Source of the DNA: Kineosporia aurantiaca JCM 3230
GTDB taxonomy: Bacteria > Actinomycetota > Actinomycetes > Actinomycetales > Kineosporiaceae
DNA length: 64,000 nucleotides
Assembly: GCA_000719025.1 (NCBI GenBank)
Contig: JODP01000004.1
Location: forward strand, 62,001 to 126,000
Direction of reading: 5' to 3'
The position numbers and the translations under genes are program-made. Below are positions 47,946 through 56,425 of this stretch, one piece after another. Within the stretch, counting starts at the first letter, position 1; every line of letters starts with the position of its first letter. The notes under the pieces were generated by a model. The model was given only the letters and a program-made list of their open reading frames with translations, was not told the origin of the DNA and ran no database searches.

Positions 47946-48788
47946 TCAGGAGACGTCGGACCACTTGCCGGTGACGAGCCGGCCGATCAGCCCGAAGAGC
48001 AGGAACACCACCACGCCGAGCAGGGACGCGGTGATGATCGCGGCGAACGTGCCCGGCCCGTTGAGCCGGGAGTTGGAGACCTGGATCAGCACGCCCAGGC
48101 CGGGCGTGCCGCGCTGGAAGAACTGGTCCCCGACGATGGCGCCGATCACGGCCAGGCCGGCCGCGGTCCGCAGGCCCACGAAGATCGCCGGAAGCGCGGC
48201 CGGGAGCTGCAGTTTCAGCAGCGTGGTGAGCCGCCCGGCGCCCTGCAGCTGGAACAGTTCGCGCTGCGGCCGGTCCACCGACTGCAGCCCGAAGAGGGTG
48301 TTCGAGACCAGCGGGAACAGCGCGATCATCACGGTCACGATCACCCGGGAGGTGAACTCGTAGCCGAAGATGGTGCCGATCAGCGGGACGATCGCCAGGA
48401 TCGGGATGGTCTGCAGGATCACCGCGTACGGGTAGAGCGACTGCTCCAGCCAGCGGGCCTGGGACATCAGCACCGCCCAGGACATCCCGATCACGACGGC
48501 GATCACCAGTCCGGTGAAGGTGATCTCGGTGGTGTGCCACAGCTCGCTGAGCAGGGAGGAGCGGAACGTCGCGTCGGTGAACGCGGTCTTGGCCACCAGG
48601 TGCGGGTACGGGACGACGAACGCCAGGTCCTTGTGCTTGTCGTAGTACCAGGCCACCAGGTACCAGAAGCCGAGCACCAGGAGCAGCACGACGGCGGGCC
48701 GCCACCAGGACAGGCTGGGGCGCCGGCGCCTGGGCAGCGGTGGGGTGGGCGTGAGGGTGCTGGGCTGGGCCTCGGTCGTGGTGCTCAT
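47946..48788 (-). CDS. ABC transporter permease, SsuC-like
   Basis: The protein has 280 residues with six membrane segments (WWRPAVVLLLVLGFWYLVAW first). The EAA-type loop is LFQLQGAGRLTTLLKLQLPA with ALPAIFVGLRTAAGLAVIGA. The ATG at 48788 overlaps the ATPase stop by one base (TGATG). It is a nitrate/sulfonate/pyrimidine-type importer permease. Confidence 0.92.
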   Translation of the reverse strand: MSTTTEAQPSTLTPTPPLPRRRRPSLSWWRPAVVLLLVLGFWYLVAWYYDKHKDLAFVVPYPHLVAKTAFTDATFRSSLLSELWHTTEITFTGLVIAVVIGMSWAVLMSQARWLEQSLYPYAVILQTIPILAIVPLIGTIFGYEFTSRVIVTVMIALFPLVSNTLFGLQSVDRPQRELFQLQGAGRLTTLLKLQLPAALPAIFVGLRTAAGLAVIGAIVGDQFFQRGTPGLGVLIQVSNSRLNGPGTFAAIITASLLGVVVFLLFGLIGRLVTGKWSDVS

Positions 48789-49564
48789 CAGCGGTGTCCC
48801 TCCCGCAGCGCGTGCGAGATCTTCCCGACCAGCGTGGCGAACTCGGCGGTGAACCGGATGTCCGGGTCCCGCGGCATGTCGAACGGGATCTCGAAGGTGT
48901 CGACGATGGTGCCCGGCCGGCCGGACATCACCATCACCTTGGTGGAGAGGTAGACCGCCTCGGCCACCGAGTGGGTGATGAACAGCCCGGCGAAACCCTG
49001 CTCGACGAACAGCCGCAGCAGCTCGTCGTTCAGCCGCTCGCGGGTGATCTCGTCCAGGGCGCCGAACGGCTCGTCGAAGAGGAAGAGCTCCGGGTCCAGG
49101 GTCAGCGAGCGGGCCAGCGAGGTCCGCATCCGCATCCCGCCGGAAAGCTGCCGGGGCAGGTGCTTCTCGAAGCCGGTCAGGCCGACCAGCTCGATCGCCT
49201 GCGCGGCCCGGGTCGCCCGCTCGGCCTTGGGGATGCCGTTCAGCTCGGCCAGCAGCTCGACGTTGCGCCGGACCGAGCGCCAGGCCAGCAGCGTCGCGTC
49301 CTGGAACACGTAGCCGATCCGCTTGGACCCGACCGCGACGCTGCCCCCCGAGGCCTTCTCCAGCCCCGAGGCGATCCGCAGCAGGGTCGACTTGCCGCAG
49401 CCGGACGGCCCCACCACGGAGACGAACTCGCCCCGGGCGACCCGCAGGTCCACCCCGGTCAGGGCGGGCGTGTCGCCGAACTTCATCGACACGTCGGCGA
49501 AGTCGAGCAGGACGGCCGGGGCCGGGCTCTCGGTGGGGGCGGGTGAGGACGTCTCGACGGACAT
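48788..49564 (-). CDS. ABC transporter ATPase, SsuB/TauB-like
   Basis: The protein has 258 residues. Walker A VVGPSGCGKSTLLRIASGLE, Q-loop VFQDATLLAWRSVRRNVELL, signature LPRQLSGGMRMRTSLARSLT, Walker B FLFDEPFGALDEITRERLND and H-loop LFITHSVAEAVYLSTKVMVM are intact. The ATG at 49564 is preceded by GGAGGTGACC, an excellent Shine-Dalgarno, and is chosen over 49576. It is 21 bp downstream of the amidohydrolase gene and in the same unit. Confidence 0.92.
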   Translation of the reverse strand: MSVETSSPAPTESPAPAVLLDFADVSMKFGDTPALTGVDLRVARGEFVSVVGPSGCGKSTLLRIASGLEKASGGSVAVGSKRIGYVFQDATLLAWRSVRRNVELLAELNGIPKAERATRAAQAIELVGLTGFEKHLPRQLSGGMRMRTSLARSLTLDPELFLFDEPFGALDEITRERLNDELLRLFVEQGFAGLFITHSVAEAVYLSTKVMVMSGRPGTIVDTFEIPFDMPRDPDIRFTAEFATLVGKISHALREGHR

Positions 49565-49585
49565 GGTCACCTCCATTCCTTTTGG

Positions 49586-50812
49586 TTAGAAGCTGGTTTC
49601 GTGGACGACCGAGGTGCGGGCCACCACGGCCCCCCGGTGCAGGACGACGCGCTCGGCCGGGGCGGCGGCGACCACCTCACCGAGGGTGGTTCCGCGCACG
49701 GCCAGGAAGTCGGCGACCGCACCGGGTTCGGCTCCGGCCGGGGCCAGGCCGAGCACGGCCCGGGCGCCCCCCGAAACCGCCTGGTACGCCTCGTCCAGCG
49801 TCAGATGCCCGGCGGTGACCAGCAGGGATGCCGTCTCCAGGGCGTCCCCCCGGCCGACCGGGTTGAACGGGTCCCGGACGTTGTCGGCTCCCCCGGCGAC
49901 CTTGGCCCCGGCGTCCAGGAACGTCCTCAGAGCGGTCAGGCCGCGCGGCGTCGAGACCGGGTGTTCCCAGCCCTGCAGGTAGAGGTTGGTGATCGGCAGG
50001 GAGATGATGCCCAGGTCGGCGGCGAGCACGGCCTCGACGGTGGTCATCAGGTCCGCCGTCTCCAGCGTGCCCTGCCGGACGCAGTGCCCGGCCGAGCGGA
50101 TGCGGCCCTGCGGCCAGCCCTGGACGGCCTTGGCGTAATGGACGAGGGTTGGCTCGCCGTGCAGGGACTCGTCGGTGTGGATGTCGGTGCCCACCCCCCG
50201 GCGCTCGGCGATCGCCAGCAACCGGTCCAGGTCGGCGATCGGGTCCGCGGCCAGGTGCGGTGCGCCGCCCACCAGGTCGACCCCGAGATCCAGGGCGGCA
50301 TCGACGATCTCGTCCGGTGTGTCCGGTGCGGCCAGCGCGGTGATCTGGAACTCCATCACGCCCCGGAGCCGTTCCCGCAGCGTGGTCAGCGCCTCGACAC
50401 CGCGCAGCGGTTCCGGGCCGGCCAGCAGATCGACGTGCGTCCGTACCGCCGTCGTGCCGTTCAGCAGCATCATTCGCGCGGCCGCGGTGGCCCGTTCCAG
50501 GATGCTCTCGGCCGTCATCGTGTAGGTGTGCGCCCGCCAGGAGGCGATGGCCAGGCCGAGATCGCCCATCGGCGGCGCGATCCGGTCCCAGGAGAGCGCC
50601 TTGTCCAGGTGGGCGTGCGGCTCGGCCGGCGCGGTGAGCAGCAGGAACCCGGTCAGGTCGAGCTCGTCGTCCTGGACCGGGGTGGTCCGGAGGGTCGTGG
50701 GCTCAACGGTGGTGACGGTGCTGACCACGCCGTCGGCGAGCCCCACGTCCACCGTCCGCCCGTCCGGCAGTGTGGCACCGAGCAGGCGGGCGAGCTTCTG
50801 GATCTCCGGCAC
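49586..50812 (-). CDS. CodA-like amidohydrolase/deaminase
   Basis: The protein has 408 residues from GTG 50812 (AAGGG five bases upstream). Metal ligands are all visible: LLTAPAEPHAHLDKALSWDR (HxH), GVGTDIHTDESLHGEPTLVH (H, catalytic E nearby), GRIRSAGHCVRQGTLETADL (H) and KVAGGADNVRDPFNPVGRGD (D). This is the cytosine deaminase/AtzC subgroup, which removes an amino or alkylamino group from a nitrogen ring. It is the first gene of an operon with importer, FAD oxidase and creatininase. This suggests a pathway for an N-heterocycle or cyclic amide: import, deamination, oxidation, ring opening. Order and substrate are inferred. Confidence 0.9.
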   Translation of the reverse strand: MPEIQKLARLLGATLPDGRTVDVGLADGVVSTVTTVEPTTLRTTPVQDDELDLTGFLLLTAPAEPHAHLDKALSWDRIAPPMGDLGLAIASWRAHTYTMTAESILERATAAARMMLLNGTTAVRTHVDLLAGPEPLRGVEALTTLRERLRGVMEFQITALAAPDTPDEIVDAALDLGVDLVGGAPHLAADPIADLDRLLAIAERRGVGTDIHTDESLHGEPTLVHYAKAVQGWPQGRIRSAGHCVRQGTLETADLMTTVEAVLAADLGIISLPITNLYLQGWEHPVSTPRGLTALRTFLDAGAKVAGGADNVRDPFNPVGRGDALETASLLVTAGHLTLDEAYQAVSGGARAVLGLAPAGAEPGAVADFLAVRGTTLGEVVAAAPAERVVLHRGAVVARTSVVHETSF

Positions 50813-50842
50813 GGTGTCCCTTCCGCAGAGTCGGATCTTGCT

Positions 50843-50873
50843 TAAGATGGCCAAATGTTCCTGTGGGGAACAT
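50843..50873 (+). promoter_or_regulatory. leaderless promoter of the XRE-cupin gene with a 19-bp inverted repeat
   Basis: TAAGAT at 50843-50848 stands six bases before ATG 50855. ATGTTCC, five bases, GGAACAT (50855-50873) is an inverted repeat with perfect 7-bp arms that begins at the start codon itself. It lies in the 42-bp gap and gene start between the divergent regulator and the eight-gene operon, so binding there could block both directions. Confidence 0.65.
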
Positions 50874-51556
50874 CGCCGAATCTAGGCACCGGTCGTTTCC
50901 GCCATGTCACACGCGGGGACCGCGCTGTAAAGAACTTCGACCATCTCTCCGTCGCCCGAGGTCACCAGGAGATCGCCGTCACTACCCACGCCGACAGTGA
51001 GCCGCTGCCCGCCCTCGGTGCGCGGGTCCGCGAGCTACGCCGCGCCCGGGGCCTGACCCTCGCCCAGCTCGCCGGGTCGGCCGGTCTCACCCATGGCTTC
51101 CTCAGCAAGCTCGAGCGTGGGCTGGCCAGCCCGAGCATCGCCTCGCTCGGGGAGATCGCCCGATCGCTGGGCACCAGCCAGGTGGAACTGCTGGCCGGCC
51201 AGACCACGGGCGTTCCCGGTGCGCCCGCCACGCAGGTGCAGCGAGCCGGCGAAGGCACCACCGGTGCGTACGGATCCGGCCGGGCGCGGCTTCTGACCAG
51301 TGGGACGCGTCGACTGCAGCCGATGGAGTACGAGGGCGACAACACCGACCCGGGCGCCTACTTCTCGCATGCCGAGGATGAGTTCATCCACGTCACCGCG
51401 GGTCGGGTGATCGTCGACCTGGGACCGGAGGGCGCCGTGACGCTCGGACCGGGTGACTCGGTGTACGTCAGCGGTGGCGTTCCGCACCGCTGGAGCACCG
51501 GCGGCGAGGAACCGTACCGGTTGTTCATCGTCAAAGAGGGCACCCGAACGCTGTAG
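50855..51556 (+). CDS. XRE-family regulator with C-terminal cupin domain
   Basis: The protein has 233 residues. The HTH reads LGARVRELRRARGLTLAQLA, then GSAGLTHGFLSKLERGLASP with SIASLGEIARSLGTSQVELL. The cupin ligand domain has AYFSHAEDEFIHVTAGRVIV, LGPGDSVYVSGGVPHRW and YRLFIVKEG. This architecture is common for regulators of small-molecule catabolism (PuuR/SutR style). No other in-frame ATG or GTG precedes the HTH, so ATG 50855 is used; TAAGAT placed for a leaderless transcript supports it. It is divergent from the amidohydrolase/ABC operon, its probable target. Confidence 0.9.
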   Translation: MFLWGTSPNLGTGRFRHVTRGDRAVKNFDHLSVARGHQEIAVTTHADSEPLPALGARVRELRRARGLTLAQLAGSAGLTHGFLSKLERGLASPSIASLGEIARSLGTSQVELLAGQTTGVPGAPATQVQRAGEGTTGAYGSGRARLLTSGTRRLQPMEYEGDNTDPGAYFSHAEDEFIHVTAGRVIVDLGPEGAVTLGPGDSVYVSGGVPHRWSTGGEEPYRLFIVKEGTRTL

Positions 51557-51589
51557 GGGTACTCGCGGGTTGCCTCTAGCGTTGGGTCA

Positions 51590-52072
51590 ATGGCGTACAC
51601 CGAAGCCGAACAGCGGGCCTGGCTGGCCGGCCTCCCCCGCAAGCACATGGGCGCAGGCGTCCTCCTCACCGACGCCTCGCAGCGCATCCTCCTGGTCGAA
51701 CCCACCTACCAGGACGACTGGCTGCTGCCCGGCGGCATCGTCGAGGCCGGGGAATCGCCCCAGGCCGGTGCGCTCCGCGAAGCCCATGAGGAGCTCGGCC
51801 TGCTCCTGCCGCTCGGACCTCTGCTGGTCGTGGACTATGCCGCCCCGCGTCCGGACGGCGGCGACAGCTTCAACTGGGTCTTCGCCGGTGGGCCGATCAA
51901 CGAGGCGGACATCGTGCTGCAGGACGAGGAGATCCGCTCCTTCGCCTGGTGCACACCCGCGGACGTCGAACGTCTTACCCCAGCCCGAGTCGCCCGCCGC
52001 TTCGCCGCTGCCCTGACCGCCTTGGCCGAGGGCACGACCTTGTACCTGGAGGACGGCCACCGCCCCAGCTAG
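51590..52072 (+). CDS. NUDIX hydrolase
   Basis: The protein has 160 residues. The complete Nudix box is GGIVEAGESPQAGALREAHE followed by ELGL (GX5EX7REUXEEXGU). AGVLLTDASQRILLVEPTYQ with DDWLLPGG precedes it. Substrates of this clade are nucleoside diphosphates linked to X. TAGCGT (51577-51582) stands seven bases before the ATG, so it is probably leaderless. It overlaps the convergent amidohydrolase by four bases. Confidence 0.93.
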   Translation: MAYTEAEQRAWLAGLPRKHMGAGVLLTDASQRILLVEPTYQDDWLLPGGIVEAGESPQAGALREAHEELGLLLPLGPLLVVDYAAPRPDGGDSFNWVFAGGPINEADIVLQDEEIRSFAWCTPADVERLTPARVARRFAAALTALAEGTTLYLEDGHRPS

Positions 52073-53367
52073 GGCTGCTGCAGCCGGCCGGCCAGGGCAG
52101 CCACCAGGTCGGCCTCGTCGGCGTTCACCAACTGGTAGTCGCGCACCACAACCCGACCCCCGACCACCACGTGCCGCGGACGCCGCCCGGGGTTCGCCCA
52201 GAGCAATCCCGCAATCGGGTCCGCCACCCCGGCATCAGCAACCCCGGAGACGTCCCACACGCACAGATCGGCCGCAGCGCCGGGCCGCAGGTGCCCGAGT
52301 TCGGGGCGGCCCAGTCCCGCAGCGGATCCGCCCATCGCCGTCGCCAGCACCGTGCGCGCAGGTAGCGCGGGACCAACCAGCGCCGACACCTGCATCGCCA
52401 GCCGAGCATCGGCGAGCAGGTGCCCCGCGTCGTTGCTCCCGCCCCCGCTGGTCCCCAACCCCACCTGGATCCCGGCCTCCAACAGCGCGTTCACCGGCGC
52501 AACACCCCATCCCATCGGCACATCACAGCCCGGAGCATGCGTGGCCGTGATCCCGCTCGCTGCCAGGCGGGAGATCTCGTCCGGGGTCACATCACACAGG
52601 TGCGCGATGGTGACGCCGGGCTGAAGCCATCCCCAGTCCTCAAGGAGGTCCAGCGGCCGCCGCCCGTAACGTTCCAGCGCGATCTCGACGTCCACCTGCT
52701 CATTGGCCTGTGTCCTACGGCGCAGCCCGAACCGCTCCGCCACCTGGGCGAAAAGCTCGAACGTCTCCTTCGGGTCGCTGTGCACACCGGCCGGGCCCAC
52801 GGCCAGCTGCAACAACCCGTCGTCACTGATGCCGTTGGTCGTCCCGGGCAGCAGAGTTTCGACAATGAGGGACGCGGAGGCGGCGGCGGTCTGCGGGTCG
52901 TCCCGGGCGCTGCCGCGCACGAACACCATCCGAGCGCCCAGTTCCCGTGCGGCCTGCCCCACGGAGGAAGCCATTCCGACGTCGTCGCAGCCGGCCGGCC
53001 AGGTCAGATGATGATCAGCGACGGTGGTGACGCCGCTGAGCAGGGCCTCCGCCAGCCCCACCGACGCCGCCGCCCCGGTCAGTTCCGGGTCAACCCCGGC
53101 TGCGGTGTAGGCCGACGCCATGACCCCCAGCCATTCGCGCATGGGTACCCCGCGGGTACCGGGAAGCGTGCGGAAAGCCGTCTGGAGAAGATGGTGGTGG
53201 GCATTGATCAGGCCGGGCGTGACGATGCCGCCCTCGGCATCAAGGATCTCCGAGCCCGCTTCCCGCCCACCCGAGGAGGCAATGCGTCCGTCCACCACCA
53301 CGACGTCCCCCGTCGTCTCGGTGTTCTGATCGACGAGGATGCGGCGGGCGCCGGTGATGGTCAGCAT
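52069..53367 (-). CDS. AtzB/8-oxoguanine deaminase-like amidohydrolase with altered metal site
   Basis: The protein has 432 residues, full length. Family segments: GIVTPGLINAHHHLLQTAFR, GVTTVADHHLTW, AHLCDVTPDEISRLAASGIT, THAPGCDVPMGWGVAPVNAL and GSNDAGHLLADARLAMQV. The HxH pair and two later histidines are present. The segment that should carry H..E (HxHLAE) reads RRRTQANEQVDVEIALE, and the catalytic Asp segment usually written DGSASND reads TSGGGSND. Two key positions thus differ from typical deaminases, so activity may be changed or lost. It is divergent from the DUF1349 gene at 53450 and is a single-gene unit near two importers. Confidence 0.8.
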   Translation of the reverse strand: MLTITGARRILVDQNTETTGDVVVVDGRIASSGGREAGSEILDAEGGIVTPGLINAHHHLLQTAFRTLPGTRGVPMREWLGVMASAYTAAGVDPELTGAAASVGLAEALLSGVTTVADHHLTWPAGCDDVGMASSVGQAARELGARMVFVRGSARDDPQTAAASASLIVETLLPGTTNGISDDGLLQLAVGPAGVHSDPKETFELFAQVAERFGLRRRTQANEQVDVEIALERYGRRPLDLLEDWGWLQPGVTIAHLCDVTPDEISRLAASGITATHAPGCDVPMGWGVAPVNALLEAGIQVGLGTSGGGSNDAGHLLADARLAMQVSALVGPALPARTVLATAMGGSAAGLGRPELGHLRPGAAADLCVWDVSGVADAGVADPIAGLLWANPGRRPRHVVVGGRVVVRDYQLVNADEADLVAALAGRLQQP

Positions 53368-53449
53368 TCGCGTGTTCTACCAGGCAACTCTCCCGGCCGA
53401 CCATGAGACCTGCACCACCGGACGCCCATGTTTCTGGGAGAATTCCGGC

Positions 53450-54073
53450 ATGACTTCGCTGCGCGTACCCGGCCTGCCCTTCGATCTCACCCCGTCACCC
53501 GGCTCGACCTGGGAGATCACCGACAGCGTCGTCACCACCACCGCACACCCGCAGAGCGACATCTTCATCGACCCGGCCCGCGCCACCGGCTCCGTGGTCA
53601 ACGCGGCCAGCATGCTCAACGCCGCGACACTGCTCGCCGTCCCCCCGGCAGGCGACTTCCAGTTCGCCGCCCGGGTCGGCGTGGACTTCAACGCCACCTT
53701 CGACGCCGGCGTGCTCCTGCTCTGGGCCGACGAAGAGAACTGGGCCAAGCTGTGTTTCGAGTTCTCGCCGGACGAGGAACCGATGGTGGTCTCGGTGGTG
53801 TGCCGGGGCGTGGCCGACGACGCCAATGGTTTCGTCGTGTCCGGCCGGTCGGTCTGGCTACGGGTTTCGCGGATCGGCGCCACGTTCGCCTACCACGCCT
53901 CCACCGACGGCCACACCTGGAAGCTGATCCGGCACTTCGCCCTGGCCGACGGGCAGCACGAGGTGCGGGTCGGGTTCGAGGCCCAGGCCCCGACCGGAGC
54001 GGGCTGCGCCATCCAGTTCGACGAGATCCGTTACACGGCAGAAACTCTCCAGGACCTCCGCAGCGGCTCCTAG
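53450..54073 (+). CDS. DUF1349 family beta-sandwich protein
   Basis: The protein has 207 residues. LPFDLTPSPGSTWEITDSVV, DFQFAARVGVDFNATFDAGV with LLLWADEENWAKLCFEFSPD, VWLRVSRIGATFAYHASTDG with HTWKLIRHFAL, and VRVGFEAQAPTGAGCAIQFD are the DUF1349/concanavalin-like pattern. There is no signal peptide. The molecular role is unknown; some relatives are linked with carbohydrate binding. The ATG at 53450 has GGGAG nine bases upstream and is preferred to the open frame from 53339. It overlaps the convergent ABC ATPase by four bases. Confidence 0.85.
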   Translation: MTSLRVPGLPFDLTPSPGSTWEITDSVVTTTAHPQSDIFIDPARATGSVVNAASMLNAATLLAVPPAGDFQFAARVGVDFNATFDAGVLLLWADEENWAKLCFEFSPDEEPMVVSVVCRGVADDANGFVVSGRSVWLRVSRIGATFAYHASTDGHTWKLIRHFALADGQHEVRVGFEAQAPTGAGCAIQFDEIRYTAETLQDLRSGS

Positions 54074-54873
54074 GGCATCGGGCTGGTCTCCCGCACGCCC
54101 TGCTTGGCCTGCTGGATCAGCCGGTACACGTGCGACCGGAGCTCCGCGAACCGGCTGTCCGAGCGGGTGGTCAGCTGGTCGCGGGCGGCCGGCAGGTCCA
54201 CCTCGACGTCCTCCAGGATCACCGTGGGGCGGTTCGACAGCACCAGCACCCGCTCGCCCAGATACACCGCCTCGTCGATGTCGTGGGTGACGAAGACGAT
54301 CGTGACGCCCAGCCGCTGCCACAGGTCGCGGACCAGGTCCTCCAGTTCGGCGCGGGTCTGGGCGTCCACGGCCGCGAAAGGCTCGTCCATCACCAGCACG
54401 CTCGGCTGATAGGCGACGGCCCGGGCGATCGCGACGCGTTGCTGCATGCCGCCGGACAGCTGCCAGGGGTGGGCATCGGCGCTGTCCGTCAGTCCCACCG
54501 CGGCCAGCGCCGAGTCCACCACCGCCCGGCGCTCGGCCTTGCCCATCCGCTTCTCGATCAACGGCCGTTCCACGTTCTGCCGCACGGTCATCCACGGGAA
54601 CAGGCTGCGGCCGTACTCCTGGAACACCACGGCCATGCCCGCCGGCGGCCCGGTCACCTTCTCCCCATGCAGCAGAACCTCACCGGACGAAGGCGCCAGA
54701 AGGCCGGAAATACACCTCAGCAGCGTGGTTTTACCGGCTCCGGACGGGCCGACGATGCACAGCAGCTCCCCGCGGTGCACGGTGAAGTTCAGCGAGCTGA
54801 TCGCCTCCACCGTGCGGCCGTGACCCTCGTAGGTCTTGGCCAGCGTCCTTACGTCCAGAGCAATCTCGTTCAT
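54070..54873 (-). CDS. ABC transporter ATPase, SsuB/TauB-like
   Basis: The protein has 267 residues. Walker A VGPSGAGKTTLLRCISGLLA, Q-loop VFQEYGRSLFPWMTV, signature [20 protein letters not shown], Walker B VLVMDEPFAAVDAQTRAELE and H-loop IVFVTHDIDEAVYLGERVLV are intact. The ATG at 54873 overlaps the permease stop by one base. It is the last gene of a four-gene import operon (57408 to 54070). Confidence 0.92.
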   Translation of the reverse strand: MNEIALDVRTLAKTYEGHGRTVEAISSLNFTVHRGELLCIVGPSGAGKTTLLRCISGLLAPSSGEVLLHGEKVTGPPAGMAVVFQEYGRSLFPWMTVRQNVERPLIEKRMGKAERRAVVDSALAAVGLTDSADAHPWQLSGGMQQRVAIARAVAYQPSVLVMDEPFAAVDAQTRAELEDLVRDLWQRLGVTIVFVTHDIDEAVYLGERVLVLSNRPTVILEDVEVDLPAARDQLTTRSDSRFAELRSHVYRLIQQAKQGVRETSPMP

Positions 54874-55649
54874 CAGGCTCCCCGGTCGGTTTCGCGCAGG
54901 CCCCGGTACCAGGCCAGCGCTCGATGTTCGACGATGCGGAAGATCAGCGAGAGCAGCACGCCGAGCAGCCCGAGCACGATGATCCCGGTCCACATCTGCG
55001 GGATCGCGAACCCACGCTGGAACTGGACGACCGAGGCGCCCAGGCCGTGGTTGGCGCCGAACAGCTCGCTGATCACCATCAGGATCACCGCGATCGACAG
55101 CGCCTGCCGGGCCCCGGCCGCGATCTGCGGGCCGGCCGCCCGCAGGACCAGGAGATTGCGGCGGCGCAGTCGGTAGCTCCGGGCGGTGTCCAGCAGCACC
55201 TCGTCCACCGCCCGCACGCCCTCGACCGTGTTCAGCAGCACCGGCCAGATGCAGCCCAGGACGATGGTGATCACCTTGGACAGCGAGCCGGTGTACCCCG
55301 CGAAGAGCGCGATCACCGGCACCAGCACCGGGGGCGGAATCGCCCGGAAGAACTCCAGGGTCGGCTCGGTGAGGGCCCGCAGAACCGGTGACCCGCCGAT
55401 CGCCGAGCCCGCCGCCACCCCCAGCAGCAGGGCCAGGAAGTAGCCGATCAGGAGGCGGCTGACGCTGGGCAGGATGTCGGTGGTGATCCGCTCGCCGAAC
55501 CAGGTGTCCGGAAAGGCCTTCAGGATGGTCTGCAGCGGCGGCCAGAAATAGCTGGTGCTGTGGGCGGTCAGCAGCCACCAGAGCGCGATCAGCACAGCCG
55601 GCAGCAGAACGGCGGCCAGCAGGCGACGGCCCAGCCAGGCAGGACTCAT
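54873..55649 (-). CDS. ABC transporter permease (second of two)
   Basis: The protein has 258 residues with six membrane segments (LLAAVLLPAVLIALWWLLTA first). The EAA loop is LLDTARSYRLRRRNLLVLRA with AGPQIAAGARQAL. The ATG at 55649 overlaps the stop of the first permease by four bases (ATGA). Two different SsuC-like permeases suggest a heterodimeric channel, less common in this transporter family. Confidence 0.92.
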   Translation of the reverse strand: MSPAWLGRRLLAAVLLPAVLIALWWLLTAHSTSYFWPPLQTILKAFPDTWFGERITTDILPSVSRLLIGYFLALLLGVAAGSAIGGSPVLRALTEPTLEFFRAIPPPVLVPVIALFAGYTGSLSKVITIVLGCIWPVLLNTVEGVRAVDEVLLDTARSYRLRRRNLLVLRAAGPQIAAGARQALSIAVILMVISELFGANHGLGASVVQFQRGFAIPQMWTGIIVLGLLGVLLSLIFRIVEHRALAWYRGLRETDRGA

Positions 55650-56425
55650 CCCGCCAGCTCCCTTCGGATCGACGGATGCCAGTGCAGCAGGCGCTTTTCC
55701 AGCAACCGGGCGAACAGGTTGACCAGGACGCCGATCAGCCCCACCACGATCACCAGGGCGTAGGTCTCGGGGACCGCCCCCGACGACTGCGCGACCCCGA
55801 TCTGCTGCCCCAGACCCGGCACCCCGACCACCAGCTCGGCCGTGATCTCCAGGATCAGCGCCACCGCGGCGGCCAGCCGGAAGCCGGTCAGGACGTACGG
55901 CAACGCGGTCGGCCAGACCACGGTACGAGCAATGGAGAGCCTCGAGAACCCGTACGAGCGGGCAGTATCCCGCGCCACCGGATCGACATCGGCCACGCCG
56001 TAGAGCACCTGGACCAGCACCTGCCAGGTCGCGGCGTAGACGACCAGGGTCAGCGCCGACTGGGGCCGGCTGCCGAAGATCAGCACCACGAGCGGGATCA
56101 GCGCCACCGAAGGAATCGGGCGCAGGAACTCGATGGTGGACGCGGTGAACTCGCGCAGAATCGGCACGCTGCCGATGACCACGCCGGCGATCACCCCGAT
56201 CGCCATCGCCAGCAGCAGACCGAGGACCCAACCCCGCAGGGTCTGGCCGGTGGCCGTCCAGAACGCCCTGGTTCCGAGCTGATCCCAGAGGGTGGAGGCC
56301 ATCTCACTGGCCGGCGGCAGGTAGTCCCGGTTCACCAGCCCGCTCCGGGGCAGGATCTCCAGCACCACGACCACCGCGAGCAGCCCCAGCAGACCGAGCA
56401 GCGCGTCCCGGCGTCCCCGGTTCAT
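55646..56425 (-). CDS. ABC transporter permease (first of two)
   Basis: The protein has 259 residues. Membrane segments include LLGLLGLLAVVVVLEILPRS and GWVLGLLLAMAIGVIAGVVI. The EAA loop is VARDTARSYGFSRLSIARTV with VWPTALPYVLTGF. Its ATG (56425) overlaps the binding-protein stop by one base (TGATG). It is clearly homologous to the second permease but not a recent copy. Confidence 0.92.
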   Translation of the reverse strand: MNRGRRDALLGLLGLLAVVVVLEILPRSGLVNRDYLPPASEMASTLWDQLGTRAFWTATGQTLRGWVLGLLLAMAIGVIAGVVIGSVPILREFTASTIEFLRPIPSVALIPLVVLIFGSRPQSALTLVVYAATWQVLVQVLYGVADVDPVARDTARSYGFSRLSIARTVVWPTALPYVLTGFRLAAAVALILEITAELVVGVPGLGQQIGVAQSSGAVPETYALVIVVGLIGVLVNLFARLLEKRLLHWHPSIRRELAG

